A stretch of 46,559 bases of DNA from Pseudomonas fluorescens (GTDB taxonomy: Bacteria; Pseudomonadota; Gammaproteobacteria; Pseudomonadales; Pseudomonadaceae): NCBI RefSeq assembly GCF_000968015.1, contig NZ_LACH01000051.1, forward strand, positions 1 through 46,559, read 5' to 3'. The position numbers and the translations under genes were made by a program. The notes beneath the pieces are model-generated. The model saw only the letters and a program-made list of their open reading frames with translations. It made no database searches and was not told the DNA's origin. Below are positions 1-11,994 of this stretch, one piece after another (within the stretch, counting starts at the first letter, position 1; each line of letters opens with the position of its first letter).

Positions 1-115
1 TTGTTTTGTCCGCAGGAAAGTTCGTACAGCAATACCGGACGGCTCCCGGCTGTCACAGCCTCCCGACAATGCTAAGGTTCGGCCCTAGCTTTTGTATTTT
101 CCCAAGGAAGCCTTT

Positions 116-3100
116 ATGCCGGACGCGACGTCCCTCAGTGCTGGTTTTATGGTGGTCCACGGTAACCGCCTGGACGAGTTGCGCAGCCTTGTGGTCAGCT
201 GGATGCGGCGTTACCCCTTGGCACCCTTGGAAAATGAAATTGCCCTGGTGCAGAGCAACGGCATCGCCCAATGGCTGAAGCTGGCACTGGCCGAAGACCC
301 TGAAGACGATGACATGGGCGGCTGCGGAATCGCAGCAGCCATCGACGTGCAGTTGCCGGGTAGCTTCATGTGGCAGCTCTATCGCATGGTGCTTGGCCGT
401 GACGAAATCCCGGTCAAATCCCTGCTTGATAAAGCTCCCTTGACCTGGCGTCTGATGCGTCTGCTTCCGCAGTTGATCAATCAACCGCACTTCGAACCGC
501 TGCAGCGCTTCCTTACGAATGACACAGACTTGCGTAAACGCTATCAATTGGCGGAACGACTAGCGGATCTGTTCGACCAATACCAAGTGTATAGAGCCGA
601 TTGGCTCGAAGACTGGGCCGAAGGTCGCCATCAATTACGAAATGGCAGAGGCGAAACCAAACCTCTGACCCCGGCTAACTGCTGGCAGGCGGAGTTGTGG
701 CGTGCGCTGTTGCTGGATGTGGGTGAACAAGGCATGGCGCAAAGCCGAGCCGGCGTCCATCAACGGTTTATCGAGCGCATAAACAGCCTCGACGTAGCCC
801 CCAGCGGATTGCCTTCACGGGTGATCGTTTTCGGGATTTCTTCACTGCCCGCTCAAGCCCTGGAAGCACTGGCGGGGCTGGCCCGGTTCAGCCAGGTTCT
901 GCTCTGCGTGCACAACCCGTGTCGTCATCATTGGGCGGACATCGTCGCCGATAAAGACCTGTTGCGGCACCAGTACAAGCGTCAGGCTCGCAAGAGTGGA
1001 ATGCCGGTTGTGCTCGACCCGCAAACCCTTCACCAGCATGCCCATCCACTACTGGCGGCATGGGGCAAGCAGGGGCGGGACTATATCAATTTGCTCGACA
1101 GCTACGACGATCCCAACAGCTACCGCTCGGCATTCCGCGATGGTCGTATCGATCTGTTCAGCGATAGCCAGCCGCAGAACATGCTCAATCAATTGCAGGA
1201 CGACATTCTTGAGTTGCGTCCCTTGAACGAGACGCGCGAGCGCTGGCCGGTTGTCAACCCGGCAAACGACGAGTCGATCCGTTTTCACATTGCCCATAGC
1301 GCCCAGCGCGAAGTGGAGATCCTCCACGACCAGTTGCTCGCACGCTTCAGCGCTGATCCGGACTTAAGGCCTCGCGACGTGATCGTGATGGTCCCGGACA
1401 TCGACAGCTACGCACCGCATATTCGAGCGGTATTTGCTCAGCTTGAACGCCACGACCCGCGTTTCATTCCCTTCACGCTCGCCGATCAAGGCCAACGTGG
1501 CCGTGATCCGCTACTGATTGCTATCGAGCATCTGCTCAAACTGCCCGACAGCCGTTTCCCCGTGAGCGAGATCCTCGATCTGCTGGACGTTCCTGCACTG
1601 CGCGCTCGCTTCGGGGTAGAGGAACGTGATCTGCCGACCCTGCACCGTTGGATCGAAGGCGCAGGCATCCGCTGGGGTATGAATGCCGAGCAGCGCGCGG
1701 GTCTTGGTCTGCCGCAGGAGCTGGAGCAAAACAGTTGGCGTTTCGGCCTGCGACGGATGTTGCTCGGTTATGCCGTGGGCAGTGCCAGTGCCTGCGAGGG
1801 TATAGAACCCTACGACGAGATCGGAGGTCTGGATGCCGCGCTCATTGGGCCTTTGGTCGCGTTGCTGGACGCATTGGAGATTGCCCACCAGGAACTCACT
1901 CAGCCCGCAGCTCCCAAACAATGGGGCTTTCGATTGCATGCACTGGTTCAGTTGTTTTTCCTGGCCAGTAACGAGCATGACGACTATGTGTTGGCCCAGC
2001 TCGAAGAGCTGCGTGAAACCTGGCTTGAGACCTGCGAGTCAGTTGGCTTGCATGATGCACTGCCATTGACCGTGGTCCGTGAAGCCTGGCTTGCCGGCCT
2101 CGACCAAGGCCGTCTGTCCCAGCGTTTTCTGGCCGGTGCGGTTAATTTCTGCACCTTGATGCCCATGCGAGCGATCCCGTTCAAACTGGTCTGTCTGCTG
2201 GGCATGAATGACGGGGACTACCCGCGTGCCCAACCGCCACTGGACTTCGACCTCATGGGCAGTGATTACCGCCCTGGCGATCGCTCCCGACGTGAAGATG
2301 ACCGCTATCTGCTGTTGGAAGCCCTGTTGTCGGCACGTGACCAGCTCTATATCAGCTGGGTCGGTCGCAGCATTCGCGATAACAGTGAACGCCCAGCGTC
2401 GGTACTGATTGGCCAGTTGCGAGATCATCTGGCCAGCGGTTGGCGACTGCATGATGTCGACGAAGATCTGCTGGAGGCCATCACTCAGGAACATCCACTG
2501 CAACCATTCAGCGCCCGCTACTTCCATGAAGGCGATGATTTGTTCAGTTACGCGAATGAATGGCAGGTGCTGCATCAAACCAGTGAGCCATCGACTGATA
2601 TCGAGGTCCTTGATCCCTACATTCAGGAAGAGCCGCTGAGTCTCGGTCAACTGCAGGACTTTCTGCGTAATCCTGTGCGGCATTTCTTCAGTCAACGACT
2701 GAAGGTGTACTTCGAAGCGGCTGAAGTGCCCTTGGCTGATGAAGAGCCATTTGTACTCGATGCGTTGCAACGTTACAGCCTCAGCGACAGCTTGCTCGAA
2801 GCGGCGCTGGGACATCTGGATAGCACCGACCAGGTACTGGAAGCACAGGCCAAACGTCTGCAAAACAGTGGGCTTCTGCCCATGGCCGGATTCGGCGAAT
2901 GCCTTCAGCGAGAGTTGATCGAACCGTTGCCGGATCTGTTGCAGCGTTACCAACAGCTTTTGGCGTTATGGCCAACGCCGCTTACCAACGCTCTGCCAGT
3001 GAATCTGGAGTTGCAGGGGCTGAGCCTGGAAGGTTGGCTCAGCGGCCTGCATCAACGAGCGGACGGTGGTTTGCTATCAGTCACTACAATCCCCAACAGC

Positions 3101-3565
3101 ATCGGCTCGATCAAGTCGCGCAAATGGCATCGGCTGACACGGCCATGGGTCAATCATCTGGTTGCTTGCGCCAGTGGTATGGCGATGACCACCGCGTTGG
3201 TGGCCAGCGACGACAGTCTGCTGCTCGGTCCGATGGTGGAGGATGCAGCGTTGCGGATTCTGGGCGACCTGTTAATGGCTTGGCAAACCGGCATGCGTCA
3301 ACCACTGCCGATTGCGGTGAAGACTGGCTTCGCATGGCTTGGTCAAACGGATCCGGTCAAAGCTCAAGCCGCAGCCCGCAAGGCGTATGAAGGCGATGGC
3401 CTGACTACCGATGGCGAGCGTCGGGAAAGCCCGGCACTCGCACGGCAGTTCGCCGACTACGACACACTTACCGCAGACGAAACATTCCCGGATTGGTGCA
3501 ACGCATTGTACCGGCCGTTGCTTGAAGCGCCTTGGTGTTCGTTGAATAGCGAGGAGGCGCGCTGA
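116..3565 (+). CDS. recC: Exodeoxyribonuclease V gamma subunit RecC
   Basis: RecC is the Chi-recognising scaffold subunit of RecBCD, the helicase-nuclease that processes double-strand ends for recombination and degrades linear DNA. The 1149-residue protein has the usual RecC length. An early QSNGIAQWLK segment (about residues 46-55) and a central CLLGMNDGDYPR segment (about 685-697) are typical of the family. I chose the ATG at 116 because AAGGAAG lies 5 bases before it; an in-frame TTG at 92 has no such site. The stop shares one base with the recB start (TGATG), so translation is probably coupled. The order recC-recB-recD without ptrA is the Pseudomonas arrangement. I see nothing degenerate in it. 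Confidence 0.96.
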   Translation: MPDATSLSAGFMVVHGNRLDELRSLVVSWMRRYPLAPLENEIALVQSNGIAQWLKLALAEDPEDDDMGGCGIAAAIDVQLPGSFMWQLYRMVLGRDEIPVKSLLDKAPLTWRLMRLLPQLINQPHFEPLQRFLTNDTDLRKRYQLAERLADLFDQYQVYRADWLEDWAEGRHQLRNGRGETKPLTPANCWQAELWRALLLDVGEQGMAQSRAGVHQRFIERINSLDVAPSGLPSRVIVFGISSLPAQALEALAGLARFSQVLLCVHNPCRHHWADIVADKDLLRHQYKRQARKSGMPVVLDPQTLHQHAHPLLAAWGKQGRDYINLLDSYDDPNSYRSAFRDGRIDLFSDSQPQNMLNQLQDDILELRPLNETRERWPVVNPANDESIRFHIAHSAQREVEILHDQLLARFSADPDLRPRDVIVMVPDIDSYAPHIRAVFAQLERHDPRFIPFTLADQGQRGRDPLLIAIEHLLKLPDSRFPVSEILDLLDVPALRARFGVEERDLPTLHRWIEGAGIRWGMNAEQRAGLGLPQELEQNSWRFGLRRMLLGYAVGSASACEGIEPYDEIGGLDAALIGPLVALLDALEIAHQELTQPAAPKQWGFRLHALVQLFFLASNEHDDYVLAQLEELRETWLETCESVGLHDALPLTVVREAWLAGLDQGRLSQRFLAGAVNFCTLMPMRAIPFKLVCLLGMNDGDYPRAQPPLDFDLMGSDYRPGDRSRREDDRYLLLEALLSARDQLYISWVGRSIRDNSERPASVLIGQLRDHLASGWRLHDVDEDLLEAITQEHPLQPFSARYFHEGDDLFSYANEWQVLHQTSEPSTDIEVLDPYIQEEPLSLGQLQDFLRNPVRHFFSQRLKVYFEAAEVPLADEEPFVLDALQRYSLSDSLLEAALGHLDSTDQVLEAQAKRLQNSGLLPMAGFGECLQRELIEPLPDLLQRYQQLLALWPTPLTNALPVNLELQGLSLEGWLSGLHQRADGGLLSVTTIPNSIGSIKSRKWHRLTRPWVNHLVACASGMAMTTALVASDDSLLLGPMVEDAALRILGDLLMAWQTGMRQPLPIAVKTGFAWLGQTDPVKAQAAARKAYEGDGLTTDGERRESPALARQFADYDTLTADETFPDWCNALYRPLLEAPWCSLNSEEAR

Positions 3566-6500
3566 TGACCACAAAACCTTTGGCCTTGGCATTTCCCCTG
3601 CGCGGCAGCCAACTGATCGAAGCCAGCGCCGGGACCGGCAAGACCTTCACCATTTCCGCGCTTTATCTGCGCCTGGTCCTTGGCCACGGCGCAGAGTCGA
3701 GCGGCTTCGGACGTGAACTGTTGCCGCCGCAAATCCTCGTTGTGACGTTCACCGATGCGGCGACCAAAGAATTGCGCGAACGTATCCGCACACGTCTTGC
3801 TGAAGCCGCGCGATTTTTTCGCGATGAAACACCGGCGCCCGATAGCCTTATCGCGGAGCTTCGTAAGGAATACCATCCCGAGCAGTGGTCCGGGTGCGCA
3901 AACCGCCTGGACATTGCCGCGCAGTGGATGGACGAGGCAGCCGTTTCAACCATCCACAGTTGGTGCCAGCGCATGTTGCGCGAACACGCGTTCGACAGTG
4001 GCAGCCTGTTTACACAATCCCTGGAAACCGATCACAGCGATTTGCTGGGCGAAGTCCTGCGCGATTACTGGCGCCTGTTTTGCTACCCGATGCAAGGCGA
4101 TGCGCTGAACTGGGTGCGCGGAAATTGGGGCGGTCCAGCGGCTTTACTGCCGCGAGTACGTGGTTTGTTCGCCAGTGAGCGAGACAGCGTTGAAGGCAAA
4201 GAGCCTGCCGAGCTGATCATTGAGTGTCTGCAAGAGCGACGGGCAGCCTTGCTCGAACTCAAGATGCCCTGGCGCCAGTGGGCGGACGAATTGCTTGCTA
4301 TCTGTCACCAGGGTGTTGCGAGCAAGAGCGTCGACGGTCGCAAGATGCAGGCGCGCTATTTCGAACCCTGGTTCGAAAAGATCAGAGCCTGGGCTGAAGA
4401 CGAATCCCTTGAGCAATTGGATATCGGCACCGGATTCACGCGCCTGACTCCCGACGGTATGGCTGAAGCCTGGAAGGGCGAAGTACCCCGTCATCCCGGG
4501 CTGGACGCGATGCCCGGCCTCAAGGCCAGTCTCGATGGATTGCCGACACCTGATGCCGCCGTGCTGCAACACGCCGCCCAGTGGGTCGGTACACGGTTCG
4601 AGGAAGAAAAGCGTCGCCGAGCGGAGATGGGATTCGATGACATGCTACTGCGCCTCGATGCAGCGTTGCAGTCCGATGGCGGTGAGCGGCTGGCGACCCT
4701 GATTCGCGAGCAGTTTCCGGTGGCGTTGATCGACGAGTTCCAGGACACCGACCCGGTGCAGTACCGGATCTTCGAGAGCATCTATCGCATCGAAGACAAC
4801 AATCCCGAATGCGGTCTGTTTCTGATCGGCGACCCCAAGCAAGCGATCTACGCGTTCCGCGGTGCCGACATCTACACCTACTTGCGCGCCCGTCAGGCCA
4901 CCGCTGGCCGATTGCATACCCTGGGTACGAATTTCCGTTCCAGCCATGGCATGGTCAGTGCGGTAAACCATGTGTTCGAGCGTGCAGAGTCTCGCGAGTC
5001 CGGGCGAGGCGCGTTCCTGTTTCGTGAAAAGAACGGTGAGAACCCGGTACCGTTCCTGCCCGTCGAATCCCAAGGGCGCAAAGAAGTTCTGCACATTGAC
5101 GGTCAGGTCGTGCCCGCCCTGAACATCTGGCACCTGTCCGCCGATCAGCCGCTGTCCGGCGCGGTGTACCGACAACAACTCGCCGCTGCCTGCGCCAGTG
5201 AAATCACCGCTTTGCTCAACGGCGGGCAACAAGGTCGCGCGGGTTTCATACAGGACGGCAAGGACTTCAGAGGGCTGCTGCCAGCAGATATCGCGATCCT
5301 GGTCCGTGACGGTAAAGAAGCCCAGGCTGTTCGTGGCGAGCTCTCCGCCCGGGGTGTGCGCAGCGTCTATCTATCGGACAAGGACTCGGTGTTTGCCGCC
5401 CAAGAGGCCCACGACCTGCTGACCTGGCTCAAGGCCTGCGCCGAGCCGGATGTCGAGCGCCCGCTGCGAGCCGCGTTGGCCTGCATCACGCTGAACCTGT
5501 CGCTGGCTGAACTGGAGCGACTGAATCAGGATGAACTGGCGTGGGAAGCGCGGGTCATGCAGTTCCGCCATTATCGCGAGCTCTGGCGCAAGCAGGGTGT
5601 GTTGCCAATGCTGCGGCGATTGCTGCATGACTTCCAGCTGCCTCAGACATTGATCATGCGCAGTGACGGCGAGCGGGTGTTGACCAATTTGCTGCACCTG
5701 TCCGAGTTGCTGCAACAGGCCGCCGCGGAACTCGATGGTGAGCAAGCGCTGATCCGTCATTTGTCCGAGCATCTGGCGTTGTCCGGTCAGGCCGGCGAAG
5801 AGCAGATCCTACGTCTGGAGAGTGACGAACAACTGGTCAAAGTCGTGACCATTCACAAGTCCAAGGGGCTTGAGTATCCCTTGGTGTTCCTGCCATTCAT
5901 TTGCTCGGCGAAACCGGTGGACGGCAGCCGTCTACCGTTGCATTACCACGACGCCACAGGCAAGGCTCAAGTGACCTTGAAGCCGACGGCCGAGTTGATA
6001 GTTCAGGCGGATGATGAGCGTCTTGCCGAGGATCTGCGCTTGCTTTACGTGGCCCTGACCCGGGCGCAACACGCCTGCTGGCTCGGAGTGACTGATCTCA
6101 AGCGCGGCAATAACAACAGCTCGGTGCTGCACCTGTCAGCATTGGGTTATCTGCTGGGCGGCGGAGCACCATTGGCCGAGTCGGCAGGTTTGAAGCGGTG
6201 GCTGTCAGACCTGCAGCAGGATTGTGCAGCGCTGAACTGCGGTGAAATGCCTGAAGCGACCGTCGAGCACTACCATCCGCCGCACAACGATGCGACGTTG
6301 CTTGCTCCGTTGATACCCAAACGCAAGGCCAGTGAAAACTGGTGGATTGCTTCCTACAGTGCCCTGCGCATTGGCGACAGCATGAGCGTGGGCACTGATG
6401 AAGCGCCGGAGAGCCCGCAGGCGCAAAAGCTATTCGACGACGAACGCCTCGATCCGCAAGCACCACGGGAAGTGGTGGCCGGTGGTGCTGACATCCATCG

Positions 6501-7251
6501 ATTCCCTCGTGGTCCGAACCCCGGCACCTTTCTCCATGGTTTGCTCGAATGGGCCGGTGGCGAAGGTTTTGCCGCCACGCCACAAGCGGTGGAAGACGCC
6601 ATTGCCCGTCGTTGCAATCGGCGTGGCTGGGAGGGCTGGATAACCGCCCTGAGCGACTGGCTGCAGCACCTGCTTGTGTCCCCGCTGCATATCGGTGGCG
6701 GGCAGCCCCCCGTGGTATTCGAGCAGCTCACCCAATACCGGGTCGAGATGGAGTTCTGGTTCGCCAGTCATAAGGTCGATGTGCTCAAGCTCGATGAACT
6801 GGTGCGTCAATACACCCACAACGGCGTGGCCCGGGTGGCTGCCGAGCCGGTGTTGCTCAATGGCATGTTCAAAGGCTTCATCGACCTGACGTTCGAGCAC
6901 GACGGCCGCTATTACGTCGCCGACTACAAATCCAATTGGCTGGGCGTCGATGACGCGGCCTATACCGAGCAGGCCATGGAGCAGTCGATTCTCGACAACC
7001 GTTACGACCTGCAATACGTGCTGTACCTGCTGGCCCTGCATCGCCAGCTCAAGGCGCGACTTGCCGATTACGATTACGACCGGCATGTCGGTGGTGCGCT
7101 GTACCTGTTCCTGCGTGGTACGCGCGCGTCCAGCCAGGGCGTGTATTTCGCCCGTCCTCCAAGGGAGTTGATCGAGCGTCTGGACCGGCTGTTCCAGGGT
7201 AAGCCAGAACCCAAGGCCGAACCCGCCTGGGAACAGGGAGTTTTGCTATGA
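3565..7251 (+). CDS. recB: Exodeoxyribonuclease V beta subunit RecB
   Basis: RecB is the 3'-5' SF1 helicase and the only nuclease of RecBCD. The 1228-residue protein shows a Walker A motif ASAGTGKTFT (residues 20-29), the Walker B/motif II LIDEFQDTDP (about 388-397), a QAIYAFRGAD motif III region, and HKSKGLEYPLVFLP and LLYVALTRAQ in the second helicase domain. A C-terminal nuclease domain carries GTFLHGLLEW, a KGFIDL strand and the catalytic DYKSN (about residues 1119-1123). All residues expected for an active enzyme are visible. It overlaps recC by 1 base and recD by 4 bases (ATGA), which indicates a tightly coupled operon. Confidence 0.97.
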   Translation: MTTKPLALAFPLRGSQLIEASAGTGKTFTISALYLRLVLGHGAESSGFGRELLPPQILVVTFTDAATKELRERIRTRLAEAARFFRDETPAPDSLIAELRKEYHPEQWSGCANRLDIAAQWMDEAAVSTIHSWCQRMLREHAFDSGSLFTQSLETDHSDLLGEVLRDYWRLFCYPMQGDALNWVRGNWGGPAALLPRVRGLFASERDSVEGKEPAELIIECLQERRAALLELKMPWRQWADELLAICHQGVASKSVDGRKMQARYFEPWFEKIRAWAEDESLEQLDIGTGFTRLTPDGMAEAWKGEVPRHPGLDAMPGLKASLDGLPTPDAAVLQHAAQWVGTRFEEEKRRRAEMGFDDMLLRLDAALQSDGGERLATLIREQFPVALIDEFQDTDPVQYRIFESIYRIEDNNPECGLFLIGDPKQAIYAFRGADIYTYLRARQATAGRLHTLGTNFRSSHGMVSAVNHVFERAESRESGRGAFLFREKNGENPVPFLPVESQGRKEVLHIDGQVVPALNIWHLSADQPLSGAVYRQQLAAACASEITALLNGGQQGRAGFIQDGKDFRGLLPADIAILVRDGKEAQAVRGELSARGVRSVYLSDKDSVFAAQEAHDLLTWLKACAEPDVERPLRAALACITLNLSLAELERLNQDELAWEARVMQFRHYRELWRKQGVLPMLRRLLHDFQLPQTLIMRSDGERVLTNLLHLSELLQQAAAELDGEQALIRHLSEHLALSGQAGEEQILRLESDEQLVKVVTIHKSKGLEYPLVFLPFICSAKPVDGSRLPLHYHDATGKAQVTLKPTAELIVQADDERLAEDLRLLYVALTRAQHACWLGVTDLKRGNNNSSVLHLSALGYLLGGGAPLAESAGLKRWLSDLQQDCAALNCGEMPEATVEHYHPPHNDATLLAPLIPKRKASENWWIASYSALRIGDSMSVGTDEAPESPQAQKLFDDERLDPQAPREVVAGGADIHRFPRGPNPGTFLHGLLEWAGGEGFAATPQAVEDAIARRCNRRGWEGWITALSDWLQHLLVSPLHIGGGQPPVVFEQLTQYRVEMEFWFASHKVDVLKLDELVRQYTHNGVARVAAEPVLLNGMFKGFIDLTFEHDGRYYVADYKSNWLGVDDAAYTEQAMEQSILDNRYDLQYVLYLLALHRQLKARLADYDYDRHVGGALYLFLRGTRASSQGVYFARPPRELIERLDRLFQGKPEPKAEPAWEQGVLL

Positions 7252-9350
7252 GTCGCACCTTCGCTGATTTGCTGCCCACTTCATTGACAGCCGAAAGCCT
7301 GGCGGATCTGGCGCCGTTGAGTCGCGCCGATGATCTGCTGATATTGCTGACACGCTGGGTTGAGCGCGGCTGGTTGCGAGCGCTGGACAAAGCCTTCGTC
7401 GCTTTTCTTCACGAACTTGCTCCCAGCGACGATCCGCTGGTGCTGCTGGCCGCCGCGTTGGCCAGTCATCAGCTGGGCCACGGTCATGTGTGCCTGGATG
7501 TGTTCGAGACGCTCAAGGAGCCGGACTTCGCCCTGTCGCTGCCACCGGAAGGTGATGTGCAAAGTGGCGCGATGTTGTTGCCGTCGCAATTGCTTGAGGC
7601 GCTGGACGGTGCCCATTGGTGCAAGGTACTGGCCTCCAGCAGTCTGGTCGCATTGGCGGTCGATGGTCGCGAGGCGGCGCAACACCGGCCATTGGTGTTA
7701 TCGGGCAAACGCCTGTACTTACGTCGTTACTGGGCTTACGAACGGCGTATCGACAACTCGCTGCGCCAACGCCTGGTGGAACACGAAACCACGCCGGATG
7801 ATTTGTCCCAACGCCTCACCAGCTTGTTCGGCCCTGCCAAGCCCGGCGAAGTGATTGACTGGCAGAAACTCGCCTGTGCCCTCGCAACCCGCAGCGCTTT
7901 CAGCATCGTGACCGGTGGCCCGGGGACCGGCAAGACGACGACGGTCGTGCGTTTGCTGGCGTTGCTCCAGGCGCCGGCAGTGGAGGCGGGCAAGCCGTTG
8001 CGTATTCGTCTCGCCGCACCCACCGGCAAGGCTGCAGCCCGACTGACGGAGTCCATCAGTCAGCAGGTCAGAACCCTGGAAGTCGATGAAACCGTACGAG
8101 TGAAGATCCCGTCAGACGTCACCACCGTGCACCGCCTGCTCGGCAGTCGTCCCGGTACTCGACACTTCCGTCACCACGCCGGTAATCGCTTGCCGCTGGA
8201 TGTCTTGGTGGTGGACGAAGCCTCGATGATCGATCTGGAAATGATGGCCAATCTGCTCGACGCGTTGCCGGCCCATGCCCGACTGGTGCTGCTCGGTGAC
8301 AAGGATCAACTGGCATCGGTGGAGGCCGGCGCCGTTCTGGGCGACCTGTGCCGCGACGCCGAGGCCGGTTGGTACAGCCCACAGACGCGCCTGTGGCTGC
8401 AAGCGGTCAGTGGTGAAAACCTGGATGCCAGCGGTTTGCAGGAAGACACCCAAGGGACTCATCCGCTGGCCCAGCAAGTTGTGATGCTGCGTCATTCACG
8501 CCGGTTTGGCGAGGGCAGCGGCATCGGCCAACTGGCTCGGTGGGTCAACCAGCAGCAACCCGAGGAAGCGCGCAAGTTGTTGGCAGCGCGAAGCCATGAC
8601 GACGTGTTTTCCCTGTCTCTCAAGGGGGAGCAAGACCGGGCTTTGGAACGCTTGCTGCTTGAGGGGCATGGCGATGGACCGCAGGGTTATCGCCATTACC
8701 TGAGTCTCTTGCGCAGCCTGCGACCACCGCTCGACAGCACGCTTGATGATCCGTGCTGGACCGATTGGGCTCGCCAGGTACTGCAAGCCTTCGACGCCTT
8801 CCAGTTGTTGTGCGCCGTACGCAAAGGGCCGTGGGGCGTGGAAGGTTTGAATCAACTCGTGACCGCTGCGCTGCTCAAGTCTCGGCTGATCGACAGCGAC
8901 CAGCAGTGGTACGAAGGTCGGCCGGTGCTGATGACCCGCAATGACTATGGTCTGGGTTTGATGAACGGCGACATCGGCATTGCCCTAAAGCTGCCGGAAC
9001 GTGAGGGGCCAGAGGCTGGGAAGCAGGTATTGCGCGTGGCGTTCCCGCGTAATGATGGTCAGGGCGGCGTACGTTTTGTTCTGCCGAGTCGGCTCAATGA
9101 TGTCGAAACCGTGTACGCCATGACAGTGCACAAATCCCAGGGCTCGGAATTTGCTCATACGGCGTTGATTCTGCCGGATGCCCTGAACCCTGTACTCACC
9201 AAGGAATTGATCTATACCGGGATTACCCGGGCCAAAAACTGGTTCACCCTGATCGAACCTCGCTCCGGCGTATTCGAAGAGGCGGTGCGGCGCAAGGTCA
9301 AGCGCTTGAGCGGGTTGATGCTGGAATTGGATGAGGTGAGCGCCGACTAA
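7248..9350 (+). CDS. recD: Exodeoxyribonuclease V alpha subunit RecD
   Basis: RecD is the 5'-3' SF1 helicase of RecBCD and controls the nuclease and RecA-loading behaviour of the complex. The 700-residue protein has Walker A GGPGTGKTTTV at about residues 222-232, Walker B VVDEASMID near 321-329, GDKDQLASVEAG, and the C-terminal motifs HKSQGSEF (about 627) and TGITRAK. The start ATG sits in an ATGA overlap with recB. Its last four bases overlap the convergent LysR gene, so no terminator fits between them. The protein is somewhat longer than E. coli RecD, as is usual in pseudomonads. Confidence 0.96.
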   Translation: MSRTFADLLPTSLTAESLADLAPLSRADDLLILLTRWVERGWLRALDKAFVAFLHELAPSDDPLVLLAAALASHQLGHGHVCLDVFETLKEPDFALSLPPEGDVQSGAMLLPSQLLEALDGAHWCKVLASSSLVALAVDGREAAQHRPLVLSGKRLYLRRYWAYERRIDNSLRQRLVEHETTPDDLSQRLTSLFGPAKPGEVIDWQKLACALATRSAFSIVTGGPGTGKTTTVVRLLALLQAPAVEAGKPLRIRLAAPTGKAAARLTESISQQVRTLEVDETVRVKIPSDVTTVHRLLGSRPGTRHFRHHAGNRLPLDVLVVDEASMIDLEMMANLLDALPAHARLVLLGDKDQLASVEAGAVLGDLCRDAEAGWYSPQTRLWLQAVSGENLDASGLQEDTQGTHPLAQQVVMLRHSRRFGEGSGIGQLARWVNQQQPEEARKLLAARSHDDVFSLSLKGEQDRALERLLLEGHGDGPQGYRHYLSLLRSLRPPLDSTLDDPCWTDWARQVLQAFDAFQLLCAVRKGPWGVEGLNQLVTAALLKSRLIDSDQQWYEGRPVLMTRNDYGLGLMNGDIGIALKLPEREGPEAGKQVLRVAFPRNDGQGGVRFVLPSRLNDVETVYAMTVHKSQGSEFAHTALILPDALNPVLTKELIYTGITRAKNWFTLIEPRSGVFEEAVRRKVKRLSGLMLELDEVSAD

Positions 9351-10294
9351 TCGGCGAACATCATCTCCCGACTTTCGCCCATCAACAGCCTCTGATTCTG
9401 CTCGGTGACCGCACGGATGTAATCCCACAACAGGGTGATCCGCTTGAGCTTGCGCAGGTCCTCGCGGCAGTACATCCAGAACTGCCGAGTGATGTTGATC
9501 TCTTCCGGCAACACCGGCAGCAATCGCGGATCCTGGGCCGCCAGGAAGCACGGCAGAATTGCCAGCGACCGTCCTTGCTGTGCAGCCACGAACTGCGCGA
9601 TCACGCTGGTGCTGCGCAGGTTGGCACTGGCGCCGGGCAACACATTCGCCAGGTACAACAGCTCCGAGCTGAACGCCAGATCGTCGACATAACTGATGAA
9701 TGAATGTTTGCCCAAGTCAGCCGGGCGGCGGATGGGTGGATGCTTGTCGAGATAATCCTGAGTCGCGTAGAGCTGTAATTTGTAGTCGCAGAGTTTGCAG
9801 CAGACGTACGGGCCATGCTCCGGGCGCTCCAGGGCGATGACGATGTCCGCCTCGCGCTTGGACAGGCTGATGAAGTGTGGCAGCGGCAGGATGTCCACGG
9901 AGATTGCCGGGTACGCGTCGACGAAATGGCTAAGTTGCGGAGTGATGAAAAAGCTGCCGAAGCCTTCGGTGCAGCCCATGCGCACATGCCCGGACAACGC
10001 CACGCCAGAGCCTGATACTTGTTCGCAAGCCATGTGCAGCGTACTTTCAATCGACTCGGCGTAACCCAGCAACCGCTGGCCTTCGGCGGTCAGGACAAAA
10101 CCGCTGGTCCGGGATTTCTCGAACAGCAAAGTGCCCAACGCCGCTTCCAGCGAACTGATGCGCCGCGACACGGTGGTGTAGTCGACCGCCAGGCGCTTGG
10201 CCGCGGTGCTGGCCTTGCGGGTGCGGGAGACTTCAAGGAAAAACTTGAGGTCATCCCAGTTCAACGAGCCTAGAGACGTGATGTTTTTTTGCAT
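9347..10294 (-). CDS. LysR-family transcriptional regulator, divergent from mmsAB
   Basis: This is a 315-residue LysR-type regulator. The N-terminal winged helix-turn-helix is visible in LNWDDLKFFLEVSRTRKAS and AKRLAVDYTTVSRRIS, followed by a periplasmic-binding-protein-like effector domain. The start chosen is the ATG at 10294, because the upstream extension to 10363 is unlike LysR N-termini. The gene is divergent from mmsA with 163 bases between the starts, so it is probably the local regulator of methylmalonate-semialdehyde/3-hydroxyisobutyrate catabolism. In P. aeruginosa that job is done by the AraC-type MmsR, so use of a LysR protein here is an inference from position. It is convergent with recD and overlaps it by 4 bases. 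Confidence 0.9.
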   Translation of the reverse strand: MQKNITSLGSLNWDDLKFFLEVSRTRKASTAAKRLAVDYTTVSRRISSLEAALGTLLFEKSRTSGFVLTAEGQRLLGYAESIESTLHMACEQVSGSGVALSGHVRMGCTEGFGSFFITPQLSHFVDAYPAISVDILPLPHFISLSKREADIVIALERPEHGPYVCCKLCDYKLQLYATQDYLDKHPPIRRPADLGKHSFISYVDDLAFSSELLYLANVLPGASANLRSTSVIAQFVAAQQGRSLAILPCFLAAQDPRLLPVLPEEINITRQFWMYCREDLRKLKRITLLWDYIRAVTEQNQRLLMGESREMMFAD

Positions 10295-10389
10295 GATGGA
10301 CCGGCTTTTATGTGCGTTCTTATTAGATGTTTGCACATCTATACTCCAAAAACAGTCCGACAACCAAGTCGCGACACACGCCTCATCTC

Positions 10390-10408
10390 AAGGCGACTTT
10401 ATCGCCTT
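10390..10408. promoter_or_regulatory. Perfect palindrome in the lysR-mmsA intergenic region (candidate operator)
   Basis: AAGGCGA-CTTTA-TCGCCTT is a perfect 7-5-7 inverted repeat, 49 bases before the mmsA start and 96 bases from the lysR start. The position suits a regulator site or a leader hairpin for mmsA. There is no T-run after it, so it is not a simple terminator. Whether the neighbouring LysR protein binds it is unknown. Confidence 0.4.
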
Positions 10409-10457
10409 GGCTCCCAAGATCGCTCTCTAAATAAGAACAACTTCCCGGAGACCCAAA

Positions 10458-11984
<1,527 letters not shown>

Positions 11985-11994
11985 GGAGCCGAAC

